Of a DNA stretch of 64,000 nt, positions 36,430 through 48,497 are shown in pieces. Source of the DNA: Saccopteryx bilineata. Its lineage: Eukaryota > Chordata > Mammalia > Chiroptera > Emballonuridae. The stretch's first letter is position 1; every line of letters starts with the position of its first letter. The position numbers and the translations under genes were made by a program. The notes under the pieces were generated by a model, which saw only the letters and a program-made list of their open reading frames with translations, was not told the origin of the DNA and made no database searches. Location: the NCBI RefSeq assembly GCF_036850765.1, contig NC_089490.1, forward strand, positions 293,738,982 through 293,802,981, given 5' to 3'.

Positions 36430-36790
36430 ACATATGTTGAGACATAATTGGCATGTAATATTGTGTAAGTTTAAAGTGTGCAAAATGTTGATTTAATATA
36501 CTTACATATCACAAAATTATTGCCACTATAGCCTTAACTAACAGACCCATCACATTACATAAGTATGTTTTTTTTCTATATGTGTTGAGAACACTTTAGA
36601 TCTATTCTCTTAGCAACATGCAAGTATATCATACAGTATTATTATCTACGATCATCATTCTGTACATTAAGATCCCCAGAACTTAATCAACTTATAACTG
36701 GAAATTTGTACACTTTAACCATTACCCAGACTCCTTGGAAATATCCCAGTGGCAAATTCTACATAAAATGTATTGCCTAACCACATGCCT
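36430..36790 (+). mobile_element. LINE-1 3'-UTR fragment
   Basis: A chain of L1 3'-UTR landmarks in order: TTGAGACATAATTGGCATGT, the TCTTAGCAACATGCAAGTAT phrase, TCTGTACATTAAGATCCCCA, CTTATAACTGGAAATTTGTA and AATATCCCAGTGGC. Diverged and non-coding. Confidence 0.85.
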
Positions 36791-36965
36791 CAGTTTCCAT
36801 ATTTCTTACAGCTGCGTTTGTCTTCTCCATGTTGTTTTACTCTAAGCTCTTAACCCCAGTTCATCCTGTAGTAATCAAGTTGAGTTTATGAAGATTTCAA
36901 ACAGAACTTATTTTCATGAACAGTTTTTCCCCCAAGTAACTTGTGTGGTTTCAATATTGCATACA

Positions 36966-36994
36966 GACACACACACACACACACACACACACAC
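36966..36994. repeat. (CA)n microsatellite
   Basis: Uninterrupted CA dinucleotide run. Confidence 0.96.
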
Positions 36995-39152
36995 GGGAAA
37001 ATTGCTTAATAATAATAAATAACACAATAATTAATAAATAAATAATATAATGCACACCCATAACCATGAAAGTACTTCTGCCCACACCTGTATTTTTTTC
37101 TACTTTTTTTTCATTTAAATTAGCATGACCTAAATTGTTTAAGTGAACTTAGCAGTCATTTAAAATAACAATTTGGAAGCAAAAGGTGGTTATAGCCTAG
37201 GCTTTCCAAGTTAATACAGGCTCATTTACAAGAAGTGAGTAGAGTCTGTTCTCCCACAATGCTAGCTTTGTAAATGTGACTTTGCTCCAAAACAACAGTA
37301 TTGGAGAACAGAGCAAACATATGTGCATTTCAAGTTTGTTTATGTACAGTTTTGTTTGCAAGAAATATCAAGTGGACAGAAAAGGTTACACCCGCTTGAG
37401 CAGAGCAATATAAAAAAACATAAAACACAGACATGCACATATAAAATACCTACCAGAGATCTCAGGTTACTTCATGTGTTATGAGCTCACTAATTCACAT
37501 CTTGTCTTACAACTCTTGGTTCAAATCAGATAACCTTCCTTTCACTACTTCATAGTAATTCACATACTCCAACCCCTTTTATGTTCATTGCTACAAGCCA
37601 GCTTCAGATATTTTTCAAAGTTAAGTGCCCTATTTATTGTAATATACACATATGTCTTAATCATTTAATATACAAAAATATGCTAGCAAGTTTTATTTTT
37701 TTGTGTGTTATGTATCACTGAGAAAGTCTGAAGTTTTGAATATTGTGTCTCTTAACTGTTTTCCCCCATGGGGCTTGGTTTTTAGTGTGCAATTTTGCAT
37801 AGCAAGGTGAAATTTTTTTTAAATCCCCAATGTCATGCTGTAGTAAAATGATAGTATTTGAATTAAAAACAAAACTATCAAGATCTGTGTATGAATGGAT
37901 GCTAGCTGCCAACCTCTGCACTTAGTCTAAAAAGAATGTTGAAGTCAGGCAACTACTCTCAGGGAGGAGAGAGTAGAAGAAATCACTGCAGTGCAGCATG
38001 AAATGATGGGAGTGGCCTGGGTAGTACAACAGGCAGATTGTCCCAACGTACAGCAAGCAGAAAGAGGTTGGCTCCATCTAGGATTGCAAACAATAGACTG
38101 AATGCCCACAGGCATAATAACAGGGTCTTCAGATATTTCTGATAATCTCTAAATGAAGAATAACACTCACATATGAACCAAGTGTGTTCAGTGACATCAT
38201 ATCCCTTTCAGCTACACTGCAAACACTAGAAAAAAAATACAAAATAATTCAATATTGATTCTTATTAGAAATAATACAGAACTCTTCTCTGCGTACATTT
38301 TGCAAAAATGAGTTAAGAACCATGAAAACAAAACATTTGTAAATAAGTATCATTCTTAATGTCTGTGTTTATATAAATATGTATTCAGTAATAGCACAAG
38401 GTTAGATGTCAATTAAAATAAATTTTAAAATCCTGGTTATTAAACACATGTCAGGTAAAAATAGATCTATAGTTTAGCTGCAGACTATTAATATTGTAAC
38501 TTTTACTTGTTTCCCCATGTTTTGTGTCATTTCTCTTTCTTTATTTTTTTGTATTTATTTTGGCTTATGCATTATAAATTCAATTCTGAGTACTTCGCAC
38601 CATCATATCTATAAACCAGTATTTACAATTATATTTAGTCTCACCAAGAAAAATTGCTTCAGTAATGAGTCTGTCTTGCTGTGTAAGTTTTGGTCTGGAA
38701 GGAAGTTTAATAACTTTTGTAATACATAAGTCAAATCTTAGATTCTGATACAGAGCAACATGTGGATTATGTGTAATTACATTTGTACTTGAATTTGATC
38801 TAATATATTCAACTTAGGTATTATAAATTATTATACTTCTTGTTAAAATTTTAATCCAAAAGCATCAATAGAACATGTACAAAAAATTTTAATACATGCA
38901 ATGTTATCAGATATATTATTAAAATAAAAATGAGAAATACATATGAAAAAATAATGTTACAGTAATGTTTTATGTTCAATGACATGTCCTGCTTTGCTTT
39001 ACTGATTAAGATTACTATTTTTAAAAGAATACTTTAACATCCATTTACATTAATTGTTCAGTGACACATATTTATGGAATGTCTTTCAAAGGCCAGCAAC
39101 TTTTCTTAGACATAATACAGAGTGAATGACTTATATTTACATCTATATAATA

Positions 39153-39210
39153 CAGATATATATATATACATATACATATACACACACACACACACACTCA
39201 CACACACACA
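39153..39210. repeat. (TA)n(CA)n compound microsatellite
   Basis: TATATACATATACATATA followed by a CA run with one interruption. Confidence 0.94.
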
Positions 39211-40064
39211 ATATTTTTATACCAATAGTGGTAAGTGCTATTGAACACAAGGAATTATAAAAAGGTAGGAAATTGTGAAATGGTTTTTAATTGCTTTGAT
39301 ATTCTCTGGTGAAAGGAGAAACAAAATTAATAGTGGTGGACTAGTTACAAGCTTTGAGAGAGGACAGGTTTGAATTATTCATTTAAAGAAATTAGGAGTG
39401 GGAATGGATTTAGGAAGTAGATGAGGATTGGTGAGAGAAAAAACAAAAAGTTTTCTAAAGTAGTGGTTATGATCATGAAATTGCAGTGAGATTCATCAGT
39501 GTGGTTGTGTGTTTCCATCTATACTCGGCTACATAAAGGTTTTTCTTACTAGAGTTAGAAATTTGTCAGGTGATTACGAAGATCTCAGAGAAGCATGCAC
39601 TAGACTGAAGGAGCAAACACAAGATTGATTTTAATGCACAAACTGAGCAATTAAAATGAGTAACTTGAGAAGTTAGGACAAGGAACGGGTAACCGGCAGA
39701 TCAACATACCCAAAGATCTACACATCCTACTGAAGAAAAAGGATAGTGGTGTCAATAATACAAGCAACGAGTGAAAAAATAAACCTGTGGTTGTTGGAAA
39801 GCACTATTCTTGACATTAAGATTGTGTTAAAATATTGTTAATGCATAATAATACCACTGCTTAAGTGGTTTTAATGAGCAAGCAAAAAGAAAAACATTTT
39901 TTATTAAATGAAACAATTTAATTAAATTTACTATATACCAGACACTACTAGTGTAAGATATATATTACACTATATATTATTACATATGTATTGCATGTAT
40001 TACATATATGTTATACATTACATATATATGTGTATATTATATATATTTACATATATATTACACA

Positions 40065-40175
40065 TATTTTCCTCCCCAACAACATTGTGAGTTAAATGCA
40101 TCTATTTTGCAGATGAGAGAATTGGATGATGTAGAGGTTAAGTAACCTACACACAAAACTATGTCATCATGGATG
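40065..40175 (+). mobile_element. MIR remnant
   Basis: AACAACATTGTGAGTTAAAT, then ATTTTGCAGATGAGAGAATT and AGAGGTTAAGTAACCTACAC, which match the conserved MIR core and tail order closely. Confidence 0.7.
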
Positions 40176-41384
40176 TGGGTTTTGGAGCTTGAAAATCCAA
40201 TTCCACATTCTGAACTTTTCACAGTTGATTACACATGAGAATAGAGGAAGTAGAGGAGCTGCTTCTCAGATTATTGGAAATGTTATCTATATTGCATTAG
40301 AAATCACCAAGAATTATGTCAGGGTGTTGGAGATCATGATGGTTAGCAAAACGTAAAATTAAGAAGTGAGCAGTCGTGATTTGGAAATCATTTGACAATT
40401 ACTATAAGGAGGACACTTCCAGGAAGAAAAGAAGGAGACCAGTCTAAAAGCAGTCAGAACAATAATCTCATCTACAGACCCCACGATAAGAGAGATTTTA
40501 GATTTTACAGGAGAGAATGTCATTGGTTAAGAGTTGGGGAGTAATGAAGAGGACCTTTAAAAAAGATATTGAAGGTATTAGTACATTGTAAATATGTTCA
40601 GAAGGCACAGCTGAAAGGTTTAAATGTGGGAGGAGTGAAAGATAGGATAAGAATAAGGAATGTGCAAAGTTGAATAGAATCATTATATTTTATAGAATCT
40701 AAAAATGTGTTTTATTATTTCAACCATCTAGAATAGAAAAAAATTGCAATTTGATTTTTCTGCAAAAGAATTATTTTTATGTAAAAGAATTATAAAGTAA
40801 ATGATAATAATATAACTATATATTTGGAAACAATTTGATTTTTCAATAAGAGATTGGCTACATTAATCATGAATATACATATATGGAAATATGCACAACA
40901 ATTAAAATTCTCATTTAAAAATATAATCATATAAGGAGATATTCATGATGCAATAGGACTATTAAACATGTGAATTTTAGTATACACACTAAAGTTTTAT
41001 ATAATAATAAAAATATATAACACTATATTATATAGAAAATATATTTATTATTATGTAATTTACATATAAAAGTAATAATATATATGTAAATAATAATAAT
41101 AAAGTAATAATAAAAACTATATATGCACACACATAATGTATAAATGAGTTTATTGTGGTTTCCTACATTTGGCACTGCAAAGTTACATACAGTAATTACT
41201 ATTCTATTTTCCTGCCTCTATATTAGTAGTACAATGGATAGTAGTACAAAGATAATCCACACTCAGCCAGCCAGAACTCTAAATAAAATGGTGACTAATA
41301 CATATACGAAAAGCACCCTAGAAGCATGCACTGAAACATGGTTGAGTTTAGTATGTAACATTTTTTTCTTAAATTTTAAATTAA

Positions 41385-41470
41385 TTTTAATTTATTGTGT
41401 TTACATGGATTCAAGTGTCCCACAGAATATAACTCCCTCACCCCCAGTCCTGCATCCCCCCTCCCTTCAA
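41385..41470 (+). mobile_element. Possible LINE-1 3'-end piece
   Basis: TTTATTGTGTTTACATGGAT followed by the C-rich run CCTCACCCCCAGTCCTGCAT resembles a segment of bat L1 3'-UTRs. Short and uncertain. Confidence 0.35.
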
Positions 41471-44069
41471 TATGAGGTCAGAGAAGGTAAAGGGATTCTT
41501 GAAATTGTATATAAATAATACAGAGATATAGATAGCAGGACAGCAAATCCAAGAGGGAAGGGAGGAGGTTGTTGAGTATGTAACATTTTTAAATAATGGA
41601 TCATTTTAGCAAGAAATACCACATATTTGAATTAGTTGAGTAATTAAAATAAGGTGTGTTTCTGTAGCAATAAAAAGTGATCTGCTCTGATATAAGGAGC
41701 TTGTGCAAGCACCCTTTGATTGGACAGTTGTCTACATTATACTTTGCCAATAGAGTAGATGCCCTCTGCACATTTCAAAAGGAACTTCCTATGCTGCCCC
41801 TGAGGGGAAAAAAAATCTGCACAGACCACGTTCAGCCTCACTTTCTCCATAGTCCCTAAATAAAAATCACCCCAGCAAACTGCTTCATGGACTGGAAGTT
41901 CCCCAATCTAACATCACACATTTAAGATCAGGATGAAGGTTGGAAAGAATAGTTCTTTGTAGGAGCAGACAATTATTTTAATATATGTAAAATATCAAGG
42001 ACTAATGCAGGGGGTGACTTCCCCTCCTCTTACAGATTAAAAGAGAAAGCAATGTGATAAAAAATAATAATCTTGCCTCTATAGAAATAAAACATCACAT
42101 GGTATATTTCAAAAAACAATAATGTAGTTATGACCCAACAGCTTTTAGCAATATTAGTGTTTAAATTCTTATGTGTATGTGCATCATACCTTTTTGTATA
42201 GATGATGTAAAAGTTTATTTTTAGTAATCTGAGTATTTTATAATTGAGGTCTATATTATACTAGAGATAGCTGTGGAAGGTGAGATTTTGAAATAATAGT
42301 TCAAATAAGAGATAAAACCTCATTCATGTTACATAGTCTTTAGATGCAACCTTTGCCCAGTTTCCAATTTAAAGGGCCAAAATTACTTTTTTTCCCCATA
42401 GTAGAAGTGTTTCCATTTCTAGGTCTAAAATCAATTACTCTTGGCACAGAGTAATTAAATGAACTAATTAGATGTTGATTCAAATTAGACCACACTTCCT
42501 TTGAAATAGTCTTGCACTAAAAATCTCTTTAACTCTCAAAATCTCCATTGTGGGTCTCTTCTGATCCTTTTTTCTGGCTGTTTCTGAAAAATAACACTTG
42601 CTATATGGAAAGTAATTATTAAATATTTTCATTGTTTTTTCCTTCTGAAAGCTGAGAGGCTTTGCATAAATTGCAGTCCACAAGGAAGTAAAACTGTCTG
42701 TCTGTGTCTGCTGTCAACTCTAGTATTTAAGTTTTTCTTTTCAATTATTTTAGTGAATACTGTAAATTGATTTAAATTTGTCCTGATATAGCTTTGAAGT
42801 ATTTTGCTCTTCTCTGGCTTATTGTATAAGAATTATTTTTGCCTAATATTTTCTATTAGTTTATGATTTTCTTAAATCCTTATCTGAATTGATAATGCAG
42901 TTTTGGTCCTTTAAGATTCTGAAGTCTAATACTGTCAGGTAGAAAAACTAAATTACTAAATCAAATCACAGTAAAGAATAAGGCTGAAGCTATTCTCTTG
43001 AGTAAATATGCATTGTTGTGTATGACTAAAGGGATTACAGGGGTTTATTATATTTTGTAATTTCATTGTATTTAAATGCATATGGCTATATTTGTATCTT
43101 ACATTACAATATATCTCTTGCTTTTCTAAGGTTGTTTTTTTTTTTCATTTAAAATCAGAGTTGATATGGGCAAATTCATATAGCATGCCACTCATTTCTC
43201 AGCACAATCAATGAAAAATGGGGTGCCTACCATCAGCATTTAGTTTAAAACAACTCTGGGCTGAATTTCAGGAAGGCTGTTCCCTGATCTCACCCGTGTT
43301 TGTATATATGCATACATGCACTTCAGAAATATGAGTTCTAATGTTCTAAAAACATAACGTGAGCACAAGATTAGTCTGCTGATCAATGCAGCATCCCTCA
43401 ATGGAAGCCTCTTGAGCTCCTATCCATTTGTAGACAATTCAATAGCTTTGGAACATTCTTTAGGTTATTGTCCACAATGAGCAAAGTCTCTTGTCTCAGG
43501 TCCACTTCAGTGTGAGAAATGTGATCTCTCACATTGTCAGGTATGACTCATCATTGTATCACTATATGTCAATCCTGCTCTGTTTCTGTACTGTATTTTC
43601 TTTCATCTTCAACTGTACTTATTTCACCTTTGTTATGCGGTATGGAGAAAAAGAATGTTATGCTCATTTAAACTGTATACATCATTTTAAATAAGCAACA
43701 GAATTCAAAACTTTGAGAAATAGAAGTCCATGGTAGGGTTGGAACACCAGGAATCCAGTGCAGCCTGGATCAGGGCAGTGAGAGACCTAAAGCAGTCGGA
43801 GTTCAGTACCACTTTTTTAGAGTGTTCAAATTTGCATTCATCACCTCCAGGATATCTCCACACTATATTCTTGCTGCGCAAAATTTTAAACAATGGGGAG
43901 AAAGAAACTGCCCAGTTTCATTAAATGTTTACTTCTGCATCAATCAGTAATAACCAGGAATGCTTTGGTCACAAAGCACACATTTGACCACAGGTCTACT
44001 ATGAGAAACACTAGGAATGACATGAGCCCCACTCCCTAAGACATATCTTTTTTCTAAAAGCATAGATTA

Positions 44070-44466
44070 GGCCCTGGCCGGTTGGCTCAGCGGTAGAGCG
44101 TCGGGCCTGGCATGCGGGGGACCCGGGTTCGATTCCCGGCCAGGGCACATAGGAGAAGCGCCCATTTGCTTCTCCACCCCCCCCCCTCCTTCCTCTCTGT
44201 CTCTCTCTTCCCCTCCCACAGCCAAGGCTCCATTGGAGCAAAAATGGCCCGGGCGCTGAGGATGGCTCCTTGGCCTCTGCCCCAAGCGCTAGAGTGGCTC
44301 TGGTCCCTGCAAAGCGATGCCCCGGAGGGGCAGAGCATCGCCCCCAGGTGGGCAGAGCGTCGCCCCTGGTGGGCGTGCCGGGTGGATCCCGGTCGGGCCC
44401 ATGCGGGAGTCTGTCTATCCCCGTTTCCAGCTTCGGAAAAAAAAAATAAAAATAAAAATAAAAATA
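44070..44466 (+). mobile_element. Group A SINE, full length, plus strand
   Basis: Near-consensus copy with intact A box and B box (GGGTTCGATTCCCGG), a long C run in the body, double internal unit, and TTTCCAGCTTCGG followed by an A-rich (AAAAT)n tail. Target-site duplication AAAAGCATAGATTA / AAAAGCATAGATCA. Looks young. Confidence 0.97.
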
Positions 44467-44540
44467 AAAGCATAGATCAGTGCTGATAGGTTTTAAACAG
44501 CTACAGTTTAAGAGATTAGTGGTTTAGTTAGAGGCAAATA

Positions 44541-44668
44541 CAGAGTGGGACAAAAGTACGTTTACAGTTGTTTGCAGGAAAAATAATACAATAATTAATA
44601 AAGAATAATACAAGAATAAACTTCGTTTCATGTACTCCTAACTGAAAACCTACTTTTGCCTCACCTTG
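44541..44668. mobile_element. 128-bp mariner-like palindromic MITE
   Basis: The ends form an inverted repeat of about 28 bp: left CAGAGTGGGACAAAAGTACG, right (complement) CAAGGTGAGGCAAAAGTAGG, continuing into TTTACAGTT / TTTTCAGTT. The interior is an AT-rich ATAATA-type sequence. A TA precedes the left end (44539-44540); the right flank is TT then TA. Fits a Tc1/mariner-type MITE that could fold into a long hairpin. No transposase. Confidence 0.8.
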
Positions 44669-45038
44669 TTTAATGAAAGTAGCTAACATACAGGAATATG
44701 CAGAGAAAGGCATGCAGTTTATTTATTTTAATTGAGGATCTTTAAAATATACCTCACGAAAGCAGTCCTTGTTGATAACTTTTCTAATGGTAACAGAATC
44801 CCAGAGATCTTTTCTTGTACCAACTCCCACCCACTTGGATAACAAACCGAGGACAAAATCTCAATTTCATTTCTAGTGCTCTTTATTTAAAATTGTATTT
44901 GCTGAGACATTTCACCTAATCTTGAGTAATTAAACATTCTCTTACTGGGCCAGAATTGCATCTTCAACCCAGCCAAGAAGTTAAGTGTCACCAACATAGT
45001 GTTCAAATATTGAAGAAACCAAATATAAAGAAGATTTT
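44669..45038. other. Unique sequence
   Basis: Nothing recognised. Confidence 0.5.
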
Positions 45039-45203
45039 GCCTGACCTGTGGTAGTGCAGTGGATAAAGCATCGACCTGGAATGCTGAGGTCGCTGGTTCA
45101 AAACCTTGGACTTGTCCAGTCAAGGCACATGTGGGAGTTGATGCTTCCTGCTCCTTCCCCCTTCTCTCTCTCTAAAAATGAATAAATAAATTTTAAGAAA
45201 TTT
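45039..45203 (+). mobile_element. Group C SINE, plus strand
   Basis: GCCTGACCTGTGGTAGTGCA head, GTCAAGGCACATGTGGGAGT, short TC-rich end and AATGAATAAATAAATTTTA tail. Flanking AAGAAGATTTT / AAAAGATTTCT duplication is weak. Forms an inverted pair with the minus-strand group C copy at 46371-46582. Confidence 0.92.
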
Positions 45204-46353
45204 AAAAGAAAAGATTTCTAGGATGACCAGAACGTACCTAATGTCATTGGATCAAACTGAACTTGGAAAAGTTAAAGTGCTTTCAACAACTGAAGCAGGG
45301 AACTCATAGGGAGAGCTTGAAGTCGGACATGCACCTGAGAAGAAGAAAACCAAAGAGGATGCAGGAAAGGGGTGTTGGTTTTGTTTTTCCTTGATGACCA
45401 TGAGCTGGATTGATCTGTGTGGTGAGCCAAAACCATGGCAGATTTGGCACACAGCTTCCTCATTTTTTAACAAAAGACCCAAGAACTTTTATTCCTTAAA
45501 GAAAAAATAAAGTACTAATTTGAAGGCAGTTATTTTTTTATCATGAAAGAAGACCTCTTTTGGTAGGCCTATGGGATTGTTTTCTTGGCTGACTCATGTC
45601 TTGAATTCATCACTGATTCTAGAAGTTTATGTTTCTTTCTGTTATATTCTGCAGTGATGTTCAATAAATGTCCAAGGGAAAGCTATTATTTTCATGAGGA
45701 TTGTCATGCATTAAGATGCTTACATTACGATATAATGTAAATGTGATATGTTGATTATTTTATACCTGTGTATGTTTGTTCTACATTAATACCTATAATT
45801 TAGTTTCCTTGGTTGATCATCTATGTATATAGATTAGGGTTAGGTTCTAAATAAGCCTTACTGGGAAACGTAAAATAATATTATGGCCAAAAAGATAGAC
45901 TAGGTCTTACTGAAAGATTCTTACAATAATGCCATACTATGTCTATGTAAGTAAGATACATTATAATATTATGTAATAAACAATAGGACATGTTAATTTC
46001 TTGTACTTAACCAATCTTGATAATTCAAGTAAGAATGAGTTTTCCCAGCAGAATTTAAAAATACATTACAAATTCTATCAGCCAGCCTTTCCTACTTAAC
46101 CATTTGTGGGACTAGATTCACACAGACCCTTTGCCACTGTAAATCAAATTACATGGATTGATGCCTCAGGTACACCAAAGGCCTGTAGCATGTTAGCTCC
46201 CTTTCGGATAGCTGCTACTTCTGCTTCGTCACTGAGTTTCATACTTCCAAAGAACGCTGTATCTTTATGTCAAAGCAAGTAATTGCATTTGTCTTTAGAA
46301 TTACATCTGTATCACTTAAATATTATGAAAATTAATTAAGACACATCTGCAAT
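45204..46353. other. Unique sequence
   Basis: The segment 45230-45485 is less AT-rich, with a 76-residue minus-strand frame (45252-45482). Residues such as VCQICHGFGSPH look superficially zinc-knuckle-like, but there is no repeating Cys/His pattern, so no function is assigned. The rest shows nothing recognisable. Confidence 0.45.
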
Positions 46354-46370
46354 AAAAGCAGTTTATTTTT

Positions 46371-46582
46371 TTTAATTTTTTTATTTTATTTTATTTATTC
46401 ATTTTAGAGAGGAGAGAGAAAGGAAGAGGGAGAGAGGAGAGAGAGACAGAGAGAGAAGGTGGAGAGGAGCTGGAAGCATCAACTCCCATATGTGCCTTGA
46501 CCAGGCAAGCCCAGGGTTTCGAACCGGCGACCTCAGCATTTCCAGGTCGATGCTTTATCCACTGCGCCACCACAGGTCAGGC
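46371..46582 (-). mobile_element. Group C SINE, minus strand
   Basis: Reverse-oriented copy with T-rich tail, GA-rich tract, CCATATGTGCCTTGACCAGG and head complement GCGCCACCACAGGTCAGGC. Perfect 17-bp target-site duplication AAAAGCAGTTTATTTTT at 46354-46370 and 46583-46599. Confidence 0.96.
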
Positions 46583-46787
46583 AAAAGCAGTTTATTTTTG
46601 ATGTAATTGATTTTTGTATCATGTTTTAAGGTAACAAAAATAAAGTGAAAATAGGCATGGGCCAGATAACTGTGAAAGATCAGAATGTAAAAATAGAACA
46701 GATTTATATATATATATATTATATCCACAAGTGTTTTCATGTTTTTTTTTGCAGAGTGTTTCAACTAAGGTAAAAAATAGTAAAGGA

Positions 46788-47154
46788 GGGCCCTGGCCGG
46801 TTAGCTCAGCGGTAGAGCCTCGGCCTGGCATGCGGGGGACCCGGGTTCGATTCCCAGCCAGGGCACATAGGAGAGGAGCCCATTTGCTTCTCCACCCCCC
46901 CCCTCCTTCCTCTCTGTCTCTCTCTTCCCCTCCCGCAGCCAAGGCTCCACTGGAGCAAAGATGGCCCGGGCGCTGGGGATGGCTCCTTGGCCTCTGCCCC
47001 AGGCGCTGGAGTGGCTCTGGTCGCGACAGAGCGGCCCCCCGGAGGGGCAGAGCATCGCCCCCTGGTGGGTTTGCCGGGTGGATCCCGGTAGGGCGCATGC
47101 GGGAGTCTGTCTGACTGTCTCTTCTGTCTCTCCCTGTTTCCAGCTTCAGAAAAA
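46788..47154 (+). mobile_element. Group A SINE, full length, plus strand
   Basis: Canonical head with CGGTTAGCTCAGCGG, B box GGTTCGATTCC, body in the single-unit form (CATCGCCCCCTGGTGGGTTT), tail TTTCCAGCTTCAG plus poly-A. Perfect duplication AAAAATAGTAAAGGA before 46788 and again after the poly-A. Looks young. The 196-residue frame across it is spurious. Confidence 0.96.
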
Positions 47155-47169
47155 AAAAATAGTAAAGGA

Positions 47170-47922
47170 TATATAATAGGTTTATTTCATATAATGATGA
47201 TAACATCAAAGTTCATTTGGCCAACCTGTATCTGAAAAAAGTTTATTTTGTTGTATAATAAATTACACAAATACATATCTATAGGTGTGTGCATGTACAC
47301 ATATATACACACACAGTGTACATGCATAGACAGTTATGTATGATTTTTATTATTCACTTTAAACTCACTATTTTAAGAAACAAAACAAGAGTTTTACTCT
47401 AATATTTACTTCTATTTAACTAAGACTTTGCATAGACAGAGGAAAACGAAAAAAAATACTCGAGTCCTGACTTTACTCACTAATTATTTTTTTAGGATGG
47501 CACATTTGGAGTTGTCAAGCTGATACCGCAAGTGAAAGATATAAAAGATATACAGGTTTTTTTAAAGATTGGGAAGTGAATTGTGTTATCTCTGGTTTAT
47601 ATTTCTTATCACTAATATTATACTGAAAAGTGAAGTGTAAAATTGTAGCTCAAAGGACAGTCGCTCCTGTTGCTCTTAAACCACTCTGCCATGAAATCTT
47701 GTACATTTTGAGGTAGTTTCTATTTTTTTGTTTGTTTGTTTCACTAGACATGGATACTCTTATCTCAAAGAACATGAAAGCACATAAGAACAAGAGACAA
47801 CAATTTTTCTTGAGAATTCTAGAAAGGCTGTGTTCTAACCCCTGTCCATTTTTAACAGAATATTTTCATTTATTCAGCCTTAATATAGAGCATCACTGTG
47901 TAATACAACTTTCTACTTTAAC
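47170..47922. other. Unique sequence
   Basis: AT-rich; a few TATA/CACA runs around 47300. No exon recognised. Confidence 0.5.
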
Positions 47923-48497
47923 GGTGTCAGAAAAAGGTATTGCACCAGACAATGTTAAACAGGCAAGGAAGACTTTATTCAAGAGGAGAGAGATCAGAAT
48001 TGAGTCTGAGCTCAACTCAACTGAGGTTGAGGAGATGGTGCAGGCCCCCTTCTTCCCTAAGAAGGAAGAATCAAGAGGAATGCAAAGAAAAGGAGCCTGC
48101 AGGGGTAACAAAGTCAGCCAGTTATAGATTAACTACATCCTATAGTTCTCTGAAAGGATGCCTGGGCCAGTTACAACACAAAGCAAGAAAAATAGGACTT
48201 CTACATAGCTGAGACCAGTGGTCTGTATACCCCTGTCCCCTTGCTGACCTCACCAAAACTCACCCTTCCCTCCTGGAGTCATAAGAGTGACATATACTTC
48301 TGGACAAAGAGATCATGAGCCCCTTCCATGGACACATGTATTCTGTAAAAGGCATATAACCTGTAAGAAAATCAATCTCAGAAAACAAGTGTCTTTGAAG
48401 TTAATAGCCCCTCGTGCTCTGCCGACTTTTAATAAATTCTCTTTCCTCTGATTAAGTTATCTGAGTGTCTTATCCTTAGGGTTGCTTCCTGCTACAA
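47923..48497 (+). mobile_element. Probable solo ERV LTR
   Basis: Begins TGTCAGAAAAAGGTATTGCA and ends ...GGTTGCTTCCTGCTACA, so TG..CA. Base composition is unlike the AT-rich flanks. A polyadenylation-type AATAAATTCTC lies near 48430, about 65 bp before the end, typical of an R/U5 arrangement. No clear target-site duplication was found. The overlapping frames (47732-48127, 47940-48212) do not resemble retroviral or cellular proteins. No internal ERV sequence adjoins it. Confidence 0.6.

Larger units (their letters stand above)
36791..44069. other. 7.3-kb SINE-poor AT-rich interval
   Basis: No young SINE or DNA transposon is visible. It holds microsatellites, a MIR remnant and a small L1-like 3' piece (listed separately). 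About 39950-40070 and 40690-41140 are extremely AT-rich. A less AT-rich patch at 41670-41940, with CCTTTGATTGGACAGTTGTC and a CCCTAAATAAAAATC signal-like phrase, may be an old LTR or UTR-like fragment but was not assigned. Frames at 41144-41518, 42480-42683 and 43730-43924 have no recognisable domain. Confidence 0.5.

Noticed and set aside
46619..47209. 196-residue minus-strand frame as a protein
   Set aside because: Most of it is the complement of the SINE at 46788-47154, with the remainder in low-complexity AT flanks.
47732..48212. Overlapping frames of 131 and 90 residues as a small gene
   Set aside because: They sit across the start of a probable LTR, with no domain and no sign of splicing or codon bias.
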